From Brevundimonas variabilis (GTDB lineage Bacteria; Pseudomonadota; Alphaproteobacteria; Caulobacterales; Caulobacteraceae), in assembly GCF_014199945.1 (NCBI RefSeq), contig NZ_JACHOR010000004.1, positions 1 through 64,000 on the forward strand: DNA of 64,000 bases, in the 5' to 3' direction. Positions 15,810-24,599 of the stretch are shown here, piece after piece (the first letter of the stretch is position 1; the number at the start of each line of letters is the position of its first letter). Below the pieces are notes generated by a model. It searched no databases. It had not been told where the DNA came from and saw only the letters and a list, made by a program, of their open reading frames with translations. The translations under genes were made by a program, and so were the position numbers.

Positions 15810-17270
15810 CTACCGGAAGGGTGGCTCGTCGAAGGCGCGAAGCTTGCGGGAGTGCAGGCTGGCCCCTTCGTTCCGCAACAGGTCGATGGCCTGGATGCCG
15901 ATTTGCAGGTGTTCGGAGATCGACCCCTCGTAGAAGCGGTTGGCCTGACCCGGCAGCTTGATCTCGCCATGCAGCGGCTTGTCGGAGACGCAGAGCAGGG
16001 TGCCGTAGGGGACCCGGAACCGGTAGCCCTGGGCGGCGATCGTGGCCGACTCCATGTCGATGGCGACGGCGCGGCTCTGGTTGAATCGAAGCGCCGATTT
16101 CGAATACCGCAGCTCCCAGTTCCGGTCATCTGTGGTGACGACGGTCCCGGTGCGCAGCCGGCGCTTGATGGCCTCGCCCGGCATGTCGCTGACGGCCTTG
16201 GCGGCGTCGTAAAGCGCGCGCTGGACCTCGGCGATGCTCGGGATCGGGATGTCCGGCGGCAGGACCGCGTCCAGAACATGGTCGTCCCGCAGATAGGCGT
16301 GGGCCAGGACATAGTCGCCGATCGTCTGTGACGGGCGCAGGCCGCCGCAGTGGCCGATCATCATCCAGGCATGCGGGCGGGTGACAGCCAGGTGGTCGCA
16401 GATCGTCTTGGCGTTCGACGGGCCGACCCCGATGTTGACCAGGGTGATGCCCTGCGAGCCCGGCGCCGTCAGATGGTAGGCGGGCATCTGGTGCTTCTTC
16501 CAGGCCGCGTCCATGACGGCCGCTTCCGGGTCGGGCGTGTCGCGCGTGATGAGCACGCCACCGGCACAGGACAGGGTGTCGTAGATGCTGTTGGGGTCGC
16601 GCAGCTGCTCGCAGGCCCAGCGCACGAATTCGTCCACATAGCGGTTGTAGTTGGTGAACAGGATGTAGGACTGCACATCCTCGACCGGCGTGCCGGTGTA
16701 GTGCCTGAGGCGGGCCAGCGAGAAATCCGTGCGCAGCCCGTCGAACTGGGACAGCGGGAAGTCCTCGGCCAGGTCGAACAGGCCGTCGCTGATCTCGTCG
16801 CCGATATGGGCCAGGTCGGTGGTCGGGAAATGCCGCGCGATCGCGGCCGTCATCGACCGGTCCAGCACCACGTCTGAGCCGTCCATCACATAGGGGAAGG
16901 GAATTTCCTGCTGCGACGGGCCGACCTCGAACACGGCCCCCTCATAGTCCGCTTCCAGCAGGCTGAGCTGCTCCAGCAGATAGGGACGGAACAGATCGGG
17001 GCGGGTGATGGTGGTGGCATAGATGCCCGGTCGCGACATCCGGGCATAGGCGCGGGTGGCCAGATTGGCGGGCCGGTCGCCGAACCAGCTGACCTTCAGC
17101 TCCGGATAGGCGAACAGGCCTTCGGCGCGCGCCGCCGGATCGGCGCGTTCGCCGGTCTGGACGAAGTGGCGGACGGCGCTGCGCAGATTGGCAACGGACT
17201 GGCTGTAGAGGGTTTCGAGGCGGTCCAGGACCGCATGCGCCGTCATCGGCGTGATGTTCGTATCTGTCAT
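15810..17270 (-). CDS. amn: AMP nucleosidase
   Basis: This 486-residue enzyme hydrolyses AMP to adenine and ribose 5-phosphate in purine turnover. An N-terminal regulatory domain of about 190 residues (YPELKVSWFGDRPANLATRAY) precedes a nucleoside-phosphorylase-like catalytic domain. The latter has NIGVGPSNAKTICDHLAV, MMIGHCGGLRPSQ and the substrate segment RAVAIDMESATIAAQGY. The start at ATG 17268-17270 is preceded by GGGAAG; the open frame extends 30 codons further without such a site. It is probably cotranscribed with the upstream hydrolase, 52 bp away. Confidence 0.95.
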   Translation of the reverse strand: MTDTNITPMTAHAVLDRLETLYSQSVANLRSAVRHFVQTGERADPAARAEGLFAYPELKVSWFGDRPANLATRAYARMSRPGIYATTITRPDLFRPYLLEQLSLLEADYEGAVFEVGPSQQEIPFPYVMDGSDVVLDRSMTAAIARHFPTTDLAHIGDEISDGLFDLAEDFPLSQFDGLRTDFSLARLRHYTGTPVEDVQSYILFTNYNRYVDEFVRWACEQLRDPNSIYDTLSCAGGVLITRDTPDPEAAVMDAAWKKHQMPAYHLTAPGSQGITLVNIGVGPSNAKTICDHLAVTRPHAWMMIGHCGGLRPSQTIGDYVLAHAYLRDDHVLDAVLPPDIPIPSIAEVQRALYDAAKAVSDMPGEAIKRRLRTGTVVTTDDRNWELRYSKSALRFNQSRAVAIDMESATIAAQGYRFRVPYGTLLCVSDKPLHGEIKLPGQANRFYEGSISEHLQIGIQAIDLLRNEGASLHSRKLRAFDEPPFR

Positions 17271-17322
17271 GGCTTCCCCTAGCGGAGAAGCGTGACGTTG
17301 GCGAGGTGGTCCGTGCAGGGCT

Positions 17323-18180
17323 CTAGGCGAGTTCGCGCTGCATGAAGGTCGTGACATCATCGAGCACCGGCGCCTTCTTGCGGAACAGGGGCGAGAAGGT
17401 CGCGATCAGATCCTCATGGCTCAGGCCGGGATACAGCTTCATCTCGCACCGACCGCCAACCGCCTTCATGCGGGCGTTCAGCAGGATCGTGTCCTCGTCA
17501 TGGACGGTCACGTCGGCGGTCCCGTGCCCGAGCCACAAGGGCGGGGCATCGGCGCGGGCGAAGGTGATCGGCTGGGTCAGCGTGGGGTCCGGGGCGCGAC
17601 CGAAGGCATTCCTCGAGGCGGCCACATCGAACGGCAGGAACTCGTACGGGCCTGCCAGACCGGCCGCCGCCCTGATCAGGGACGGCTGGCCGACGGCGGC
17701 CATGTACCGACGATCCAGTGCGATCATCAGTGCCAGATGGGCACCGGCCGAATGACCCAGGACCCCGAGCCGCCCGGGGTCGCCGCCATACTGGCTGGCG
17801 ACCTCTGCAACCCGTGCCGTTGCAGCCGCGGCATCCTCGATGAAGACCGGGAAATGGACGTCCGGCACCAGACGATAATCCGGCACGGCGACGACGAACC
17901 CGCGCGCTGCCAGCGCCTGAGCTGCCCAGCCGTAGACCTCGCGCGACCCGCTGTCCCAGCCGCCGCCATAGAAGAAGACCAGCGTCGGAAGGGATGCCGT
18001 TGCCGGTCGGGTCGGCGCAAAGATATCGAATTTCTGGCGGGGGTCTGAGCCATAGGTCAGGTCCCGCGCGACCCGGCGCACGCCGCCGTCGCGGGGCCCC
18101 AGGGTATTCAGCACGGCCAGGGGGCTGCACGCTGCCAGAACGGCACCGAGGGCGGGGGCGAAGATGCCTCTGCGGGTCAT
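17323..18180 (-). CDS. Alpha/beta hydrolase lipoprotein (esterase/lipase family)
   Basis: This is a 285-residue protein with a lipoprotein-type signal (GAVLAAC at 12-18), so it is probably membrane-anchored in the periplasm. It has the hormone-sensitive-lipase/BD-FAE-like fold: an oxyanion glycine stretch FFYGGGWDSG replacing the classical HGGG, the nucleophile elbow GHSAGAH, the acidic residue near HGTADVTVHDED and the catalytic histidine in GLSHEDL. It may hydrolyse short esters or carbohydrate esters; the substrate is unknown. It lies in the same orientation as amn and probably shares its transcript. Confidence 0.88.
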   Translation of the reverse strand: MTRRGIFAPALGAVLAACSPLAVLNTLGPRDGGVRRVARDLTYGSDPRQKFDIFAPTRPATASLPTLVFFYGGGWDSGSREVYGWAAQALAARGFVVAVPDYRLVPDVHFPVFIEDAAAATARVAEVASQYGGDPGRLGVLGHSAGAHLALMIALDRRYMAAVGQPSLIRAAAGLAGPYEFLPFDVAASRNAFGRAPDPTLTQPITFARADAPPLWLGHGTADVTVHDEDTILLNARMKAVGGRCEMKLYPGLSHEDLIATFSPLFRKKAPVLDDVTTFMQRELA

Positions 18181-18251
18181 GGGGTCTCGCGTCGGGAGTT
18201 GGAACCGGCGCTAGATACGCATGAGATCGCAATCAGCCTCAATGCCGCGTC

Positions 18252-19109
18252 CTAATCGCGCAGCAGTTCGTTCACCGCCGTCTTGGCGCGCGTCTGGGCA
18301 TCCACGCGCTTGACGATGACGGCACAGTACAGCGACGGCCCGCCGTTCGGGTCGGGCAGGGCTCCGGGCACCACGACCGAATAGGCCGGGACCTCGCCAC
18401 GGGTGACCTCGCCGGTGGCCCGGTCCACGATCTTGGTGGTGGCCGAGATATAGACCCCCATCGACAGGACGGCGCCCTGGCGCACGATGACGCCCTCGAC
18501 CACTTCGGAGCGGGCGCCGATGAAACAGTCGTCCTCGATGATGGTGGGATTGGCCTGCAGGGGTTCCAGCACGCCGCCGATACCCACGCCGCCCGACAGG
18601 TGCACATTCTTGCCGATCTGGGCACAGGACCCGACCGTAGCCCAGCCGTCGACCATCGAGCCCTCGTCGACATAGGCCCCGATGTTCACGAAACTGGGCA
18701 TCAGGACGACGTTGCGGCCAATGAAGGCCCCCTGCCGCACGATGGAGCCGGGCACCGCGCGGAAGCCGGCATCCTTGAAGTCCTGGCCGGTCCAGTCGCC
18801 GAATTTGTTGGGCACCTTGTCGTACCAGGGGCCGACACCGGGCGCGCCACTGTTCATGCCCCGGTCGCCCGCGCGCATGATGACATTGTCGTTCAGCCGG
18901 AACGACAGCAGCACGGCCTTCTTCAGCCACTGATGCGTGGTCCAGACCCCGTCGTCCGAGCGGGAGGCCACCCTGGCCTGACCGGAGTCCAGCAGGCTCA
19001 GGGCCGTTTCGACAGCCTTGCGGGTTTCGCCCTGGGTCGCCGGCGACAGGTCCGCGCGCGCGTCCCAGGCGGCCTCGATGATGGCGGCGAGATCGGTGTG
19101 GTCGGTCAT
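18252..19109 (-). CDS. dapD: 2,3,4,5-tetrahydropyridine-2,6-dicarboxylate N-succinyltransferase
   Basis: This 285-residue enzyme of the succinylase branch of lysine/diaminopimelate synthesis transfers succinyl from succinyl-CoA to tetrahydrodipicolinate. An N-terminal helical domain is followed by left-handed beta-helix hexapeptides ([39 protein letters not shown]). The length is normal for the family. Its ATG overlaps the stop of the HAD gene (ATGA), and that gene overlaps argB, making a tight argB-HAD-dapD operon that feeds both arginine and lysine/peptidoglycan pathways. Confidence 0.96.
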   Translation of the reverse strand: MTDHTDLAAIIEAAWDARADLSPATQGETRKAVETALSLLDSGQARVASRSDDGVWTTHQWLKKAVLLSFRLNDNVIMRAGDRGMNSGAPGVGPWYDKVPNKFGDWTGQDFKDAGFRAVPGSIVRQGAFIGRNVVLMPSFVNIGAYVDEGSMVDGWATVGSCAQIGKNVHLSGGVGIGGVLEPLQANPTIIEDDCFIGARSEVVEGVIVRQGAVLSMGVYISATTKIVDRATGEVTRGEVPAYSVVVPGALPDPNGGPSLYCAVIVKRVDAQTRAKTAVNELLRD

Positions 19110-19768
19110 GCGGCGTCCTTCAGCGAAAGGGGAGACAGGAAATCCATCAGATAGTCGGACTGGTGATCGACCCAGTCGCCGATCTCGTGGCCATGACCGT
19201 CGCCGATCAGGACGGTGGTCATGCCCATGGCCTTGGCCGGAGCCAGATTGCGCGGCGTGTCCTCGAAGAAGATCGCCCGGTGCGGATCGATACCGAAGCG
19301 GTCAAGGAACCGGCGGAAGGTCGCGGGCGCCGGCTTGGGCGTCAGGTCCATGTCCTCGATGGCAAAGACGCCGTCGAAGCAATCAGCGATGCCGATATGC
19401 TTCAGCACCCGGGCAGCGTGGAAGCGGGCTCCATTGGTCAGGACGAATTTCCGGCCCGGCAGGCCTTTCAGCATGCCCTCGAGCACCGGATTGGGCTCGA
19501 CGGAATCCAGGGGAACGTCGTGCACCTCGCGCAGGAATTTGTCCGCGTCGATCGCATAGTTGGCCATCAGTCCGGCCAGGGTCGTGCCATGCTCGTTCAG
19601 GAACTGGCGCTGCAGGACCTTGGCCTCGGCCTCGGGCAGGCCGACGGCGTCGATCATGAAGGCATTGATCCGGCCCTGAACCAGACCCATCAGCCCCTGC
19701 TCGCGGGGGTACAGGGTGTCGTCCATGTCGAACACCCAGGCGTCGAACCGCGAGGGATCCAGCGTCAC
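19106..19768 (-). CDS. HAD-family hydrolase, pyrimidine 5'-nucleotidase type
   Basis: This is a 220-residue haloacid dehalogenase-fold phosphatase of the SDT1/pyrimidine 5'-nucleotidase group. Motif I is FDMDDTLYP (nucleophile Asp), motif II is VLTNGA, motif III is the lysine in LTPKPAP, and motif IV is [10 protein letters not shown]. The GTG start at 19768 overlaps the argB stop (GTGA) and its own stop overlaps the dapD start. It may dephosphorylate nucleotides or riboflavin intermediates; its role inside an amino-acid operon is unclear though the arrangement recurs in alphaproteobacteria. Confidence 0.9.
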   Translation of the reverse strand: MTLDPSRFDAWVFDMDDTLYPREQGLMGLVQGRINAFMIDAVGLPEAEAKVLQRQFLNEHGTTLAGLMANYAIDADKFLREVHDVPLDSVEPNPVLEGMLKGLPGRKFVLTNGARFHAARVLKHIGIADCFDGVFAIEDMDLTPKPAPATFRRFLDRFGIDPHRAIFFEDTPRNLAPAKAMGMTTVLIGDGHGHEIGDWVDHQSDYLMDFLSPLSLKDAA

Positions 19769-20691
19769 GCCTTCACCAGGGTGCCGGCGCCGTACTCGGT
19801 GAACAGCTCGACCAGCATGGCGTGGGGACGACGGCCGTCCAGGATGACGACGGCCTCGACGCCGGCCCGCACGGCGGCCATGGCGGTCTCCAGCTTGGGG
19901 ATCATCCCGCCCGAGGCCGTGCCGTCGTCGATCAGCGCCTGCGCTTCGGCCAGGGTCATCTGGCGGATGATGTCGCCGTTGCGGTCCATCACGCCCTTGA
20001 CGTCAGTCAGCAGCAGCATCCGCTTGGCATGAAGGGCGCCGGCCACGGCACCCGCCACGGTGTCGGCATTGACGTTATAGGTCTGGCCGTCTTCGGCCAC
20101 CCCGATCGGCGCGATGACCGGAACCCAGTCGTCGGTCTCCGAGGCGATCAGCCCGGCGATCAGCTTTGGATCGACCTTTGTCGGCTCGCCCACGAAACCG
20201 AGGTCGACCTCGTGTTCGATCAGGCTGTCGGGGTCGCGTTTTGTCCGGGTGGTCTTCTCGACGGTCAGCAGGCCGGCATCCTTGCCCGACAGGCCGATGC
20301 CGCGGACGTCCGCCTCGCGGCCGGCGACAGTGATCCAGTGCGCGATCTCCTTGTTGACCGCCCCGGACAGGACCATCTCGGCGACCGACATCGTGTCGCG
20401 ATCGGTCACACGCAGGCCGTCGACGAAGGCGGATTTCACACCGGCCTTGTCCAGCATGGCGCTGATCTGCGGCCCGCCGCCGTGCACCACGACCGGATTG
20501 ACGCCCATCAGTTTCAGCAGGACCACATCGGCGGCGAACTGTCTGGCCACGGCCGTCTCGCCCATGGCATGGCCGCCGTATTTGATGACGACGGTCTCGC
20601 GGTCATAGACCTGGATATAGGGCAGGGCCTCGGCCAGCGTCTTTGCCGTCGCCCAGCCGCGTTCTTCCGATTGGCGTTCGCTCTCGTCCAT
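19765..20691 (-). CDS. argB: Acetylglutamate kinase
   Basis: This 308-residue amino-acid kinase phosphorylates N-acetylglutamate in arginine synthesis. The conserved glycine-rich sites are [11 protein letters not shown] near 35-45 and [14 protein letters not shown] near 70-83. RLLVTDVKGV-like [12 protein letters not shown] and [18 protein letters not shown] form the nucleotide and substrate sites. The N-terminal helix before the kinase core is the type used for hexamerisation in arginine-feedback-sensitive enzymes. It is the first gene of the argB-HAD-dapD operon. Confidence 0.96.
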   Translation of the reverse strand: MDESERQSEERGWATAKTLAEALPYIQVYDRETVVIKYGGHAMGETAVARQFAADVVLLKLMGVNPVVVHGGGPQISAMLDKAGVKSAFVDGLRVTDRDTMSVAEMVLSGAVNKEIAHWITVAGREADVRGIGLSGKDAGLLTVEKTTRTKRDPDSLIEHEVDLGFVGEPTKVDPKLIAGLIASETDDWVPVIAPIGVAEDGQTYNVNADTVAGAVAGALHAKRMLLLTDVKGVMDRNGDIIRQMTLAEAQALIDDGTASGGMIPKLETAMAAVRAGVEAVVILDGRRPHAMLVELFTEYGAGTLVKA

Positions 20692-20795
20692 TGGACGGGC
20701 TGATAGCGATCCGGCGGCACAGTGTCACGACGAAACGCGGACAGGGCGGGGCTGGCATCGGGTCATCCCCGTGAAGGTTGGCAGGTCCCGATACG

Positions 20796-20826
20796 AAAAA
20801 GGGCCCCGACATCGCTGTCGGGGCCC
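20796..20826 (-). terminator. Rho-independent terminator of the Bax-inhibitor-like gene
   Basis: GGGCCCCGACA at 20801-20811 pairs perfectly with TGTCGGGGCCC at 20816-20826 around a 4-base loop. On the minus strand it is followed by TTTTT (20796-20800). It lies 24 bp beyond the stop codon of the BI-1 gene. Confidence 0.9.
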
Positions 20827-20850
20827 TTCCGGATGGCTGATCCGCTGCGA

Positions 20851-21600
20851 TTATTCGCGGTTGCCGCCGAGGAACATCATCAGGAACTGGAACAGGTTCA
20901 CGAAGTTCAGGAACAGGCCCAGGGCACCGAAGCCGGTGGCCACGCCCATGGCGGCCTGGTCACCGCCCAGCTGATAGTAGGTCATCTTCAGGCGTTGCGT
21001 GTCATAGGCGATCAGACCTGAGAAGATCAGAACGCCCAGGCCCGAGATAATCAGCGCCAGCGTGCCGGACTGCATGAACATGTTGACGACCATGGCGATC
21101 AGCAGGCCGATCACACCCATGATCAGGAAACTGCCCATGGCGGTCAGGTCCTTCTTGGTCGTGTAGCCGACAAGGCTCAGGGCACCGAACGCCGCTGCGG
21201 TCACGAAGAAGGTCGAGGCGATCGACCCACCCGTGTAGCGCAGGAAAAGGATGCCCATGCCGGCACCGATGGTCGCGACCACGGCCCAGTACAGCATGTT
21301 CACGCCGCCTGCCGTCGGGTTCTTCATGAAGAACATCGAGCCGAACAGCAGCACCAGAGGCGAGAACTGGACGATCATGCCCAGCATTGTCAGGCCGACG
21401 CGACCGTCAGGACCTGCCGCAAACAGCAGTTGCTGCACGGCCGGTACGTTTCCGGTCACATAGGCCAGCGCGCCGGCCACGACCAGGCCGAGCGCCAGTT
21501 TGTTGTAAACGCCCAGCATGAAGCTGCGCAGGCCTGCGTCCACGGCCATGTCGGCCTTCGCGGGCGCAGTGTTCAAATAGCCGTTTCTAAAATCGCTCAT
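20851..21600 (-). CDS. Bax inhibitor-1/YccA family membrane protein
   Basis: This is a 249-residue multispanning protein with seven hydrophobic segments of the BI-1/TMBIM family. It has a conserved C-terminal stretch (FSGLIAYDTQRLKMTYYQLG) with the aspartate implicated in calcium leak in characterised homologues. The start is ATG 21598-21600 with GGAGA upstream; the open frame extends 11 codons more without such support. In bacteria the family is linked to membrane protein quality control or ion leak. A strong terminator follows, so it is transcribed alone. Confidence 0.92.
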   Translation of the reverse strand: MSDFRNGYLNTAPAKADMAVDAGLRSFMLGVYNKLALGLVVAGALAYVTGNVPAVQQLLFAAGPDGRVGLTMLGMIVQFSPLVLLFGSMFFMKNPTAGGVNMLYWAVVATIGAGMGILFLRYTGGSIASTFFVTAAAFGALSLVGYTTKKDLTAMGSFLIMGVIGLLIAMVVNMFMQSGTLALIISGLGVLIFSGLIAYDTQRLKMTYYQLGGDQAAMGVATGFGALGLFLNFVNLFQFLMMFLGGNRE

Positions 21601-21726
21601 CGCGAGTGAAGTCTCCTGGTTGGCCGGATACAATCCCGGCTTTGGATAGAATATCGGTATGGATGGTCACTCGTGCAAGCGAATCCGGACTTCCGAGGTT
21701 CCATCGGGACCGCTACCCTGCGTCGC

Positions 21727-22263
21727 ATGGTCCGTCTGTTCGCTGCCCTGCCGATCCCCTGGGACGTCGCCGAGACGCTGAAACGGCGCCAGACCGGCTT
21801 GCCCGGTGCCCGCTGGCGACCGGAGGAAGCGCTCCACATCACCCTAGCCTTCTATGGCTCCGTGGACGAGCGCCGGGCCGAGGATCTGGCCGCCGAACTG
21901 TCACGGATTCCGGGCGGAGCCTTCGATCTTGAGCTGAGGGGCGTCGGCGCTTTTGGCGATGCACACCGCAGTCACACGATCTGGGCCGGCCTGGAAGCGT
22001 CCGAACCCTTGAACATTCTGGCCGGCCGGTGTCGCAAGGCGGGTGAGCGAGCGGGGATCACGATGGAGCCGCGCCTGTATCGGCCCCACCTGACCCTGGC
22101 CTATCTCAAGACCCAGACGGATCCCGCCCGGGTCGGGGCCTGGATCACCAATCACAACCTGCTGCACTCGCCCCCGATGCGGATGGACCGGTTCGGCCTG
22201 TATTCCAGCACCCTGTCCGACGAAGGCAGTCACTACGAGCTGGAGCGGGAGTATCCCCTGTGA
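21727..22263 (+). CDS. thpR: RNA 2',3'-cyclic phosphodiesterase
   Basis: This is a 178-residue 2H phosphoesterase of the ThpR/LigT family. Both catalytic HxTx motifs are present: HITLAF at about 37-42 and HLTLAY at about 122-127. The start is taken at ATG 21727, where the typical MVRLFAALPIP begins; an earlier ATG at 21673 would add 18 atypical residues. Members hydrolyse 2',3'-cyclic phosphate ends of RNA. The stop overlaps the GTG of the downstream acetyltransferase, so the two are translationally coupled. Confidence 0.9.
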   Translation: MVRLFAALPIPWDVAETLKRRQTGLPGARWRPEEALHITLAFYGSVDERRAEDLAAELSRIPGGAFDLELRGVGAFGDAHRSHTIWAGLEASEPLNILAGRCRKAGERAGITMEPRLYRPHLTLAYLKTQTDPARVGAWITNHNLLHSPPMRMDRFGLYSSTLSDEGSHYELEREYPL

Positions 22264-22835
22264 ACGGACCTGTGATCGAGACGGCCCGGCTGATCCTCCG
22301 GCCCCCGGCCATGGAGGACTTCCCGCGATGGGCGGATTTCCAGGCCGATGCGGAAACCACCCGTTTCATCGGCGGGCCCCGAAGCCCGGCCGAGGTCTGG
22401 CGTTCGATGATGAGCGTGGCCGGGGCATGGGGGCTGACGGGCGTGGGCTTCTTTTCGCTGATCGAGAAGTCGAGCGGCCAATGGATCGGCCGGATCGGGC
22501 CCTGGCACCCTCATGGCTGGCCGGGACCCGAGGTGGGCTGGAGCCTGCATGCCGATGCGATGGGCAAGGGCTATGCGCTGGAAGCGGCCATTGCGACCAT
22601 GGACTATGCCGTCGACGTGCTGGGCTGGACGGACATCGTCCACACCATCGACCCCGCCAATGTCGCCTCGGCGAGGCTGGCGGCGCGTCTCGGTTCGGTC
22701 AATCGTGGGCCCGGCCGGCTGCCCGAGCCGTTCCAGGATGCCAACGTCGATGTCTGGGGCCAGACGGCCTCGGACTGGGCCGGCAACCGCCGTTGTTTGA
22801 TCGATAACGAAACCGCAACCGGAACCGTCGCGTAG
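22260..22835 (+). CDS. GNAT-family N-acetyltransferase (RimJ/RimL-like)
   Basis: This is a 191-residue acetyltransferase of the Acetyltransf_3 group. It opens with the typical IETARLILRPPAMEDF, followed by WIGRIGPWHPHGWPGPEVGW. The acetyl-CoA loop region is MGKGYALEAAIATMDYAVD, and ASARLAARLG lies near the C-terminal core. The substrate, protein or small molecule, cannot be told. The GTG start overlaps the thpR stop codon as GTGA. Confidence 0.9.
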   Translation: MNGPVIETARLILRPPAMEDFPRWADFQADAETTRFIGGPRSPAEVWRSMMSVAGAWGLTGVGFFSLIEKSSGQWIGRIGPWHPHGWPGPEVGWSLHADAMGKGYALEAAIATMDYAVDVLGWTDIVHTIDPANVASARLAARLGSVNRGPGRLPEPFQDANVDVWGQTASDWAGNRRCLIDNETATGTVA

Positions 22836-22874
22836 TTGATCCCAATCCGTTGCTCCAGCACGTGAAGGATTTGC

Positions 22875-23417
22875 ATGCCCGTTTCAGGAAACCCGACCGT
22901 CGCGACCTTCGCGCTCGTCGCCACCCTTCTGGGGCTGAGCGCTGTACCCGCTGCGGCCCAGGCCCCGGCCGTGAACCTGGACCAGTTCGACGGCCGCTGG
23001 TTTGAGACCATTCGCAGTCCCAATGATGTCCAGAAGCCCTGCAGCCGGGCCCAGATCGATTTTACGCCCCAGGGCCGTGCCGATCGCTACGAGATCCGCG
23101 TCGCCTGCACGCGCCAGTCCGACGGCAAGGTCGAAACGCTGCGCGCCAACGCCCGGATCACCGACACCACCACCAATGCCCGGTTTCGCTTCAGCCTGAC
23201 CGGCCTGCTGAGCTTCGGCGGTCTGGCCGGGCAGAACTACTGGGTCTGGGACCACGCACCCGACTACAGCTGGGCCATCATGGGCCTGCCGAACAAGTCC
23301 GACTGGTGGGTCTGGACCCGAACGCCCACACCGTCCGATGCCGTCCGGACCCGCACACTGGCCCGCGCCCGGGCCCTGGGTTTCGATACCGACAGCGCGG
23401 TTCATACCGGGCGCTGA
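22875..23417 (+). CDS. Lipocalin-family secreted protein
   Basis: This is a 180-residue protein with a cleavable signal peptide ending near AAAQA (about residue 30). The lipocalin opening motif FDGRWFETIRSPN supplies the conserved G-x-W. YWVWDHAPDYSWAIMGLP and WWVWTRTP match the second and third structurally conserved regions of the bacterial Blc-like group. Cys residues near 55 and 76 could form a disulphide. It probably binds a hydrophobic ligand in the periplasm; its partner is unknown. Confidence 0.85.
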   Translation: MPVSGNPTVATFALVATLLGLSAVPAAAQAPAVNLDQFDGRWFETIRSPNDVQKPCSRAQIDFTPQGRADRYEIRVACTRQSDGKVETLRANARITDTTTNARFRFSLTGLLSFGGLAGQNYWVWDHAPDYSWAIMGLPNKSDWWVWTRTPTPSDAVRTRTLARARALGFDTDSAVHTGR

Positions 23418-23452
23418 CGTCCGTCCGTCTCACAAGCTGGCGCTTGAAGGCG

Positions 23453-23467
23453 GAACGCAACCGGAAC
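23453..23467. promoter_or_regulatory. LexA (SOS) box upstream of mmcB
   Basis: The element reads GAAC-GCAACCG-GAAC, a perfect GAAC-N7-GAAC, ending 11 bp before the mmcB start. SOS control of mmcB has been described in Caulobacter. Confidence 0.88.
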
Positions 23468-23477
23468 ATAAGGAGGG

Positions 23478-23945
23478 GTGACCGCCACCGCCCTTCATCT
23501 CGAACTGGTTTTCAGCCGGCCTGAAACGACCCTGTCCGTGACCCGGGGGGCCGCACGACTGCTGGCCGACATGGGCTATGCCCCGTTGCTGGAGGTCTGC
23601 CTGCCCAATGGCCGGCGCGCCGATGTCATGGCGCTGGGACGCAAGGGCGACATCGTCATCTGCGAGGTCAAATCGGGCGTCGAGGACTACCGGGTCGACC
23701 GCAAATGGGGCGAATATGCCCCCTTCTGCGACGCCTTCTTCTTTGCGGTCGCGCCGGAGTTCCCCGAGGGCGTCCTGCCCGACGAGCCCGGCCTGATCAT
23801 CGCGGACGGTTTTGGCGGTGCCGTTGTCCGTGAGGCACCGACCACCCCGCTGGCCCCGGCCCGGCGCAAGGCGCTGACGCTGGCCTTCGCACGACTGGGG
23901 GCCATGCGGACCCTTCGGGACGAAGGGTCCGGGAAGCGGGGTTAG
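23478..23945 (+). CDS. mmcB: MmcB-family DNA repair protein
   Basis: This is a 155-residue restriction-endonuclease-fold protein of the MmcB family, associated with resistance to mitomycin C in Caulobacter. The nuclease-like core has LLEVCLPNGRRADVMALG followed by IVICEVKSG (E-x-K), the PD-(D/E)XK pattern. The start is taken at GTG 23478, unusually close to an AGGAGG at 23471-23476; a later start cannot be excluded. A LexA box sits immediately upstream. A 10-bp perfect hairpin lies inside the last codons (23908-23930). Confidence 0.88.
   Translation: MTATALHLELVFSRPETTLSVTRGAARLLADMGYAPLLEVCLPNGRRADVMALGRKGDIVICEVKSGVEDYRVDRKWGEYAPFCDAFFFAVAPEFPEGVLPDEPGLIIADGFGGAVVREAPTTPLAPARRKALTLAFARLGAMRTLRDEGSGKRG
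23908..23930. terminator. Perfect stem-loop at the 3' end of mmcB
   Basis: GGACCCTTCG at 23908-23917 pairs with CGAAGGGTCC at 23921-23930 around a 3-base loop. It lies between the convergent mmcB and regA genes, inside the mmcB reading frame. No T-run follows on either strand, so its terminator role is uncertain. Confidence 0.35.
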
Positions 23946-23978
23946 GGTGCCGGTCGGACCGGGCCCGGCTCAGGCCGT

Positions 23979-24557
23979 CTAGCGCGGAGCGCGCTTGGCG
24001 AGGATGCGCTGCAGGGTCCGGCGGTGCATGCCCAGGCGACGTGCCGTTTCCGAGACATTGTGGTCGCAAAGCTCATAGACCCGCTGGATATGCTCCCACC
24101 GCACCCGGTCGGCGCTCATGGGGTTCTCGGGCGGCTCGGGCGCATCGCCCGTGGCCAGCAGGGCCTTGACGACATCATCGGCATCGGCCGGCTTGGAAAG
24201 ATAGTCCACGGCACCGGCCTTGACCGCTGCGACGGCGGTCGCGATCGCGCCATAGCCGGTCAGCATGACGATCCGGGCGTCCCCGCGACGCTCGCGAATG
24301 GCCTCCACGATCTTCAGCCCGTTCCCGTCATCCAGACGCATGTCCAGCACGGCAAAGGCGGGAAGCTTGTTGCGCAGCGCCTCGTGGGCCTCGGCCACCG
24401 ATGCGGCGACCGTGACCTCGAACCCGCGCGATTCCAGGGCGCGGCCGAGGCGCGTTCTCAGAGCCTGGTCATCATCCAGCAGCAGCAGCGACCGGTCCGG
24501 ATGGGCGGCGATGCGATCCTCGATCGACGGCATTGGTGACAGGCTGGTTATCGGCAT
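23979..24557 (-). CDS. regA: RegA/ActR/PrrA-type redox response regulator
   Basis: This is a 192-residue response regulator. Its receiver domain has the acidic pocket LLLLDDD, the phosphoacceptor in VLDMRLDDGNG, the switch residue in MLTGYG and the lysine in LSKPAD. The short output domain ends in a Fis-type helix-turn-helix (NVSETARRLGMHRRTLQRIL), as in RegA/ActR/PrrA. It probably tunes respiration and carbon/nitrogen genes to redox state. ATG 24557 has GGAGA eight bases upstream. The partner kinase gene lies 42 bp upstream on the same strand. Confidence 0.93.
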   Translation of the reverse strand: MPITSLSPMPSIEDRIAAHPDRSLLLLDDDQALRTRLGRALESRGFEVTVAASVAEAHEALRNKLPAFAVLDMRLDDGNGLKIVEAIRERRGDARIVMLTGYGAIATAVAAVKAGAVDYLSKPADADDVVKALLATGDAPEPPENPMSADRVRWEHIQRVYELCDHNVSETARRLGMHRRTLQRILAKRAPR

Positions 24558-24599
24558 TGTCTTGGTCTCCCTGAAGTTCCAAGTCGGGGTCGGTATGGC

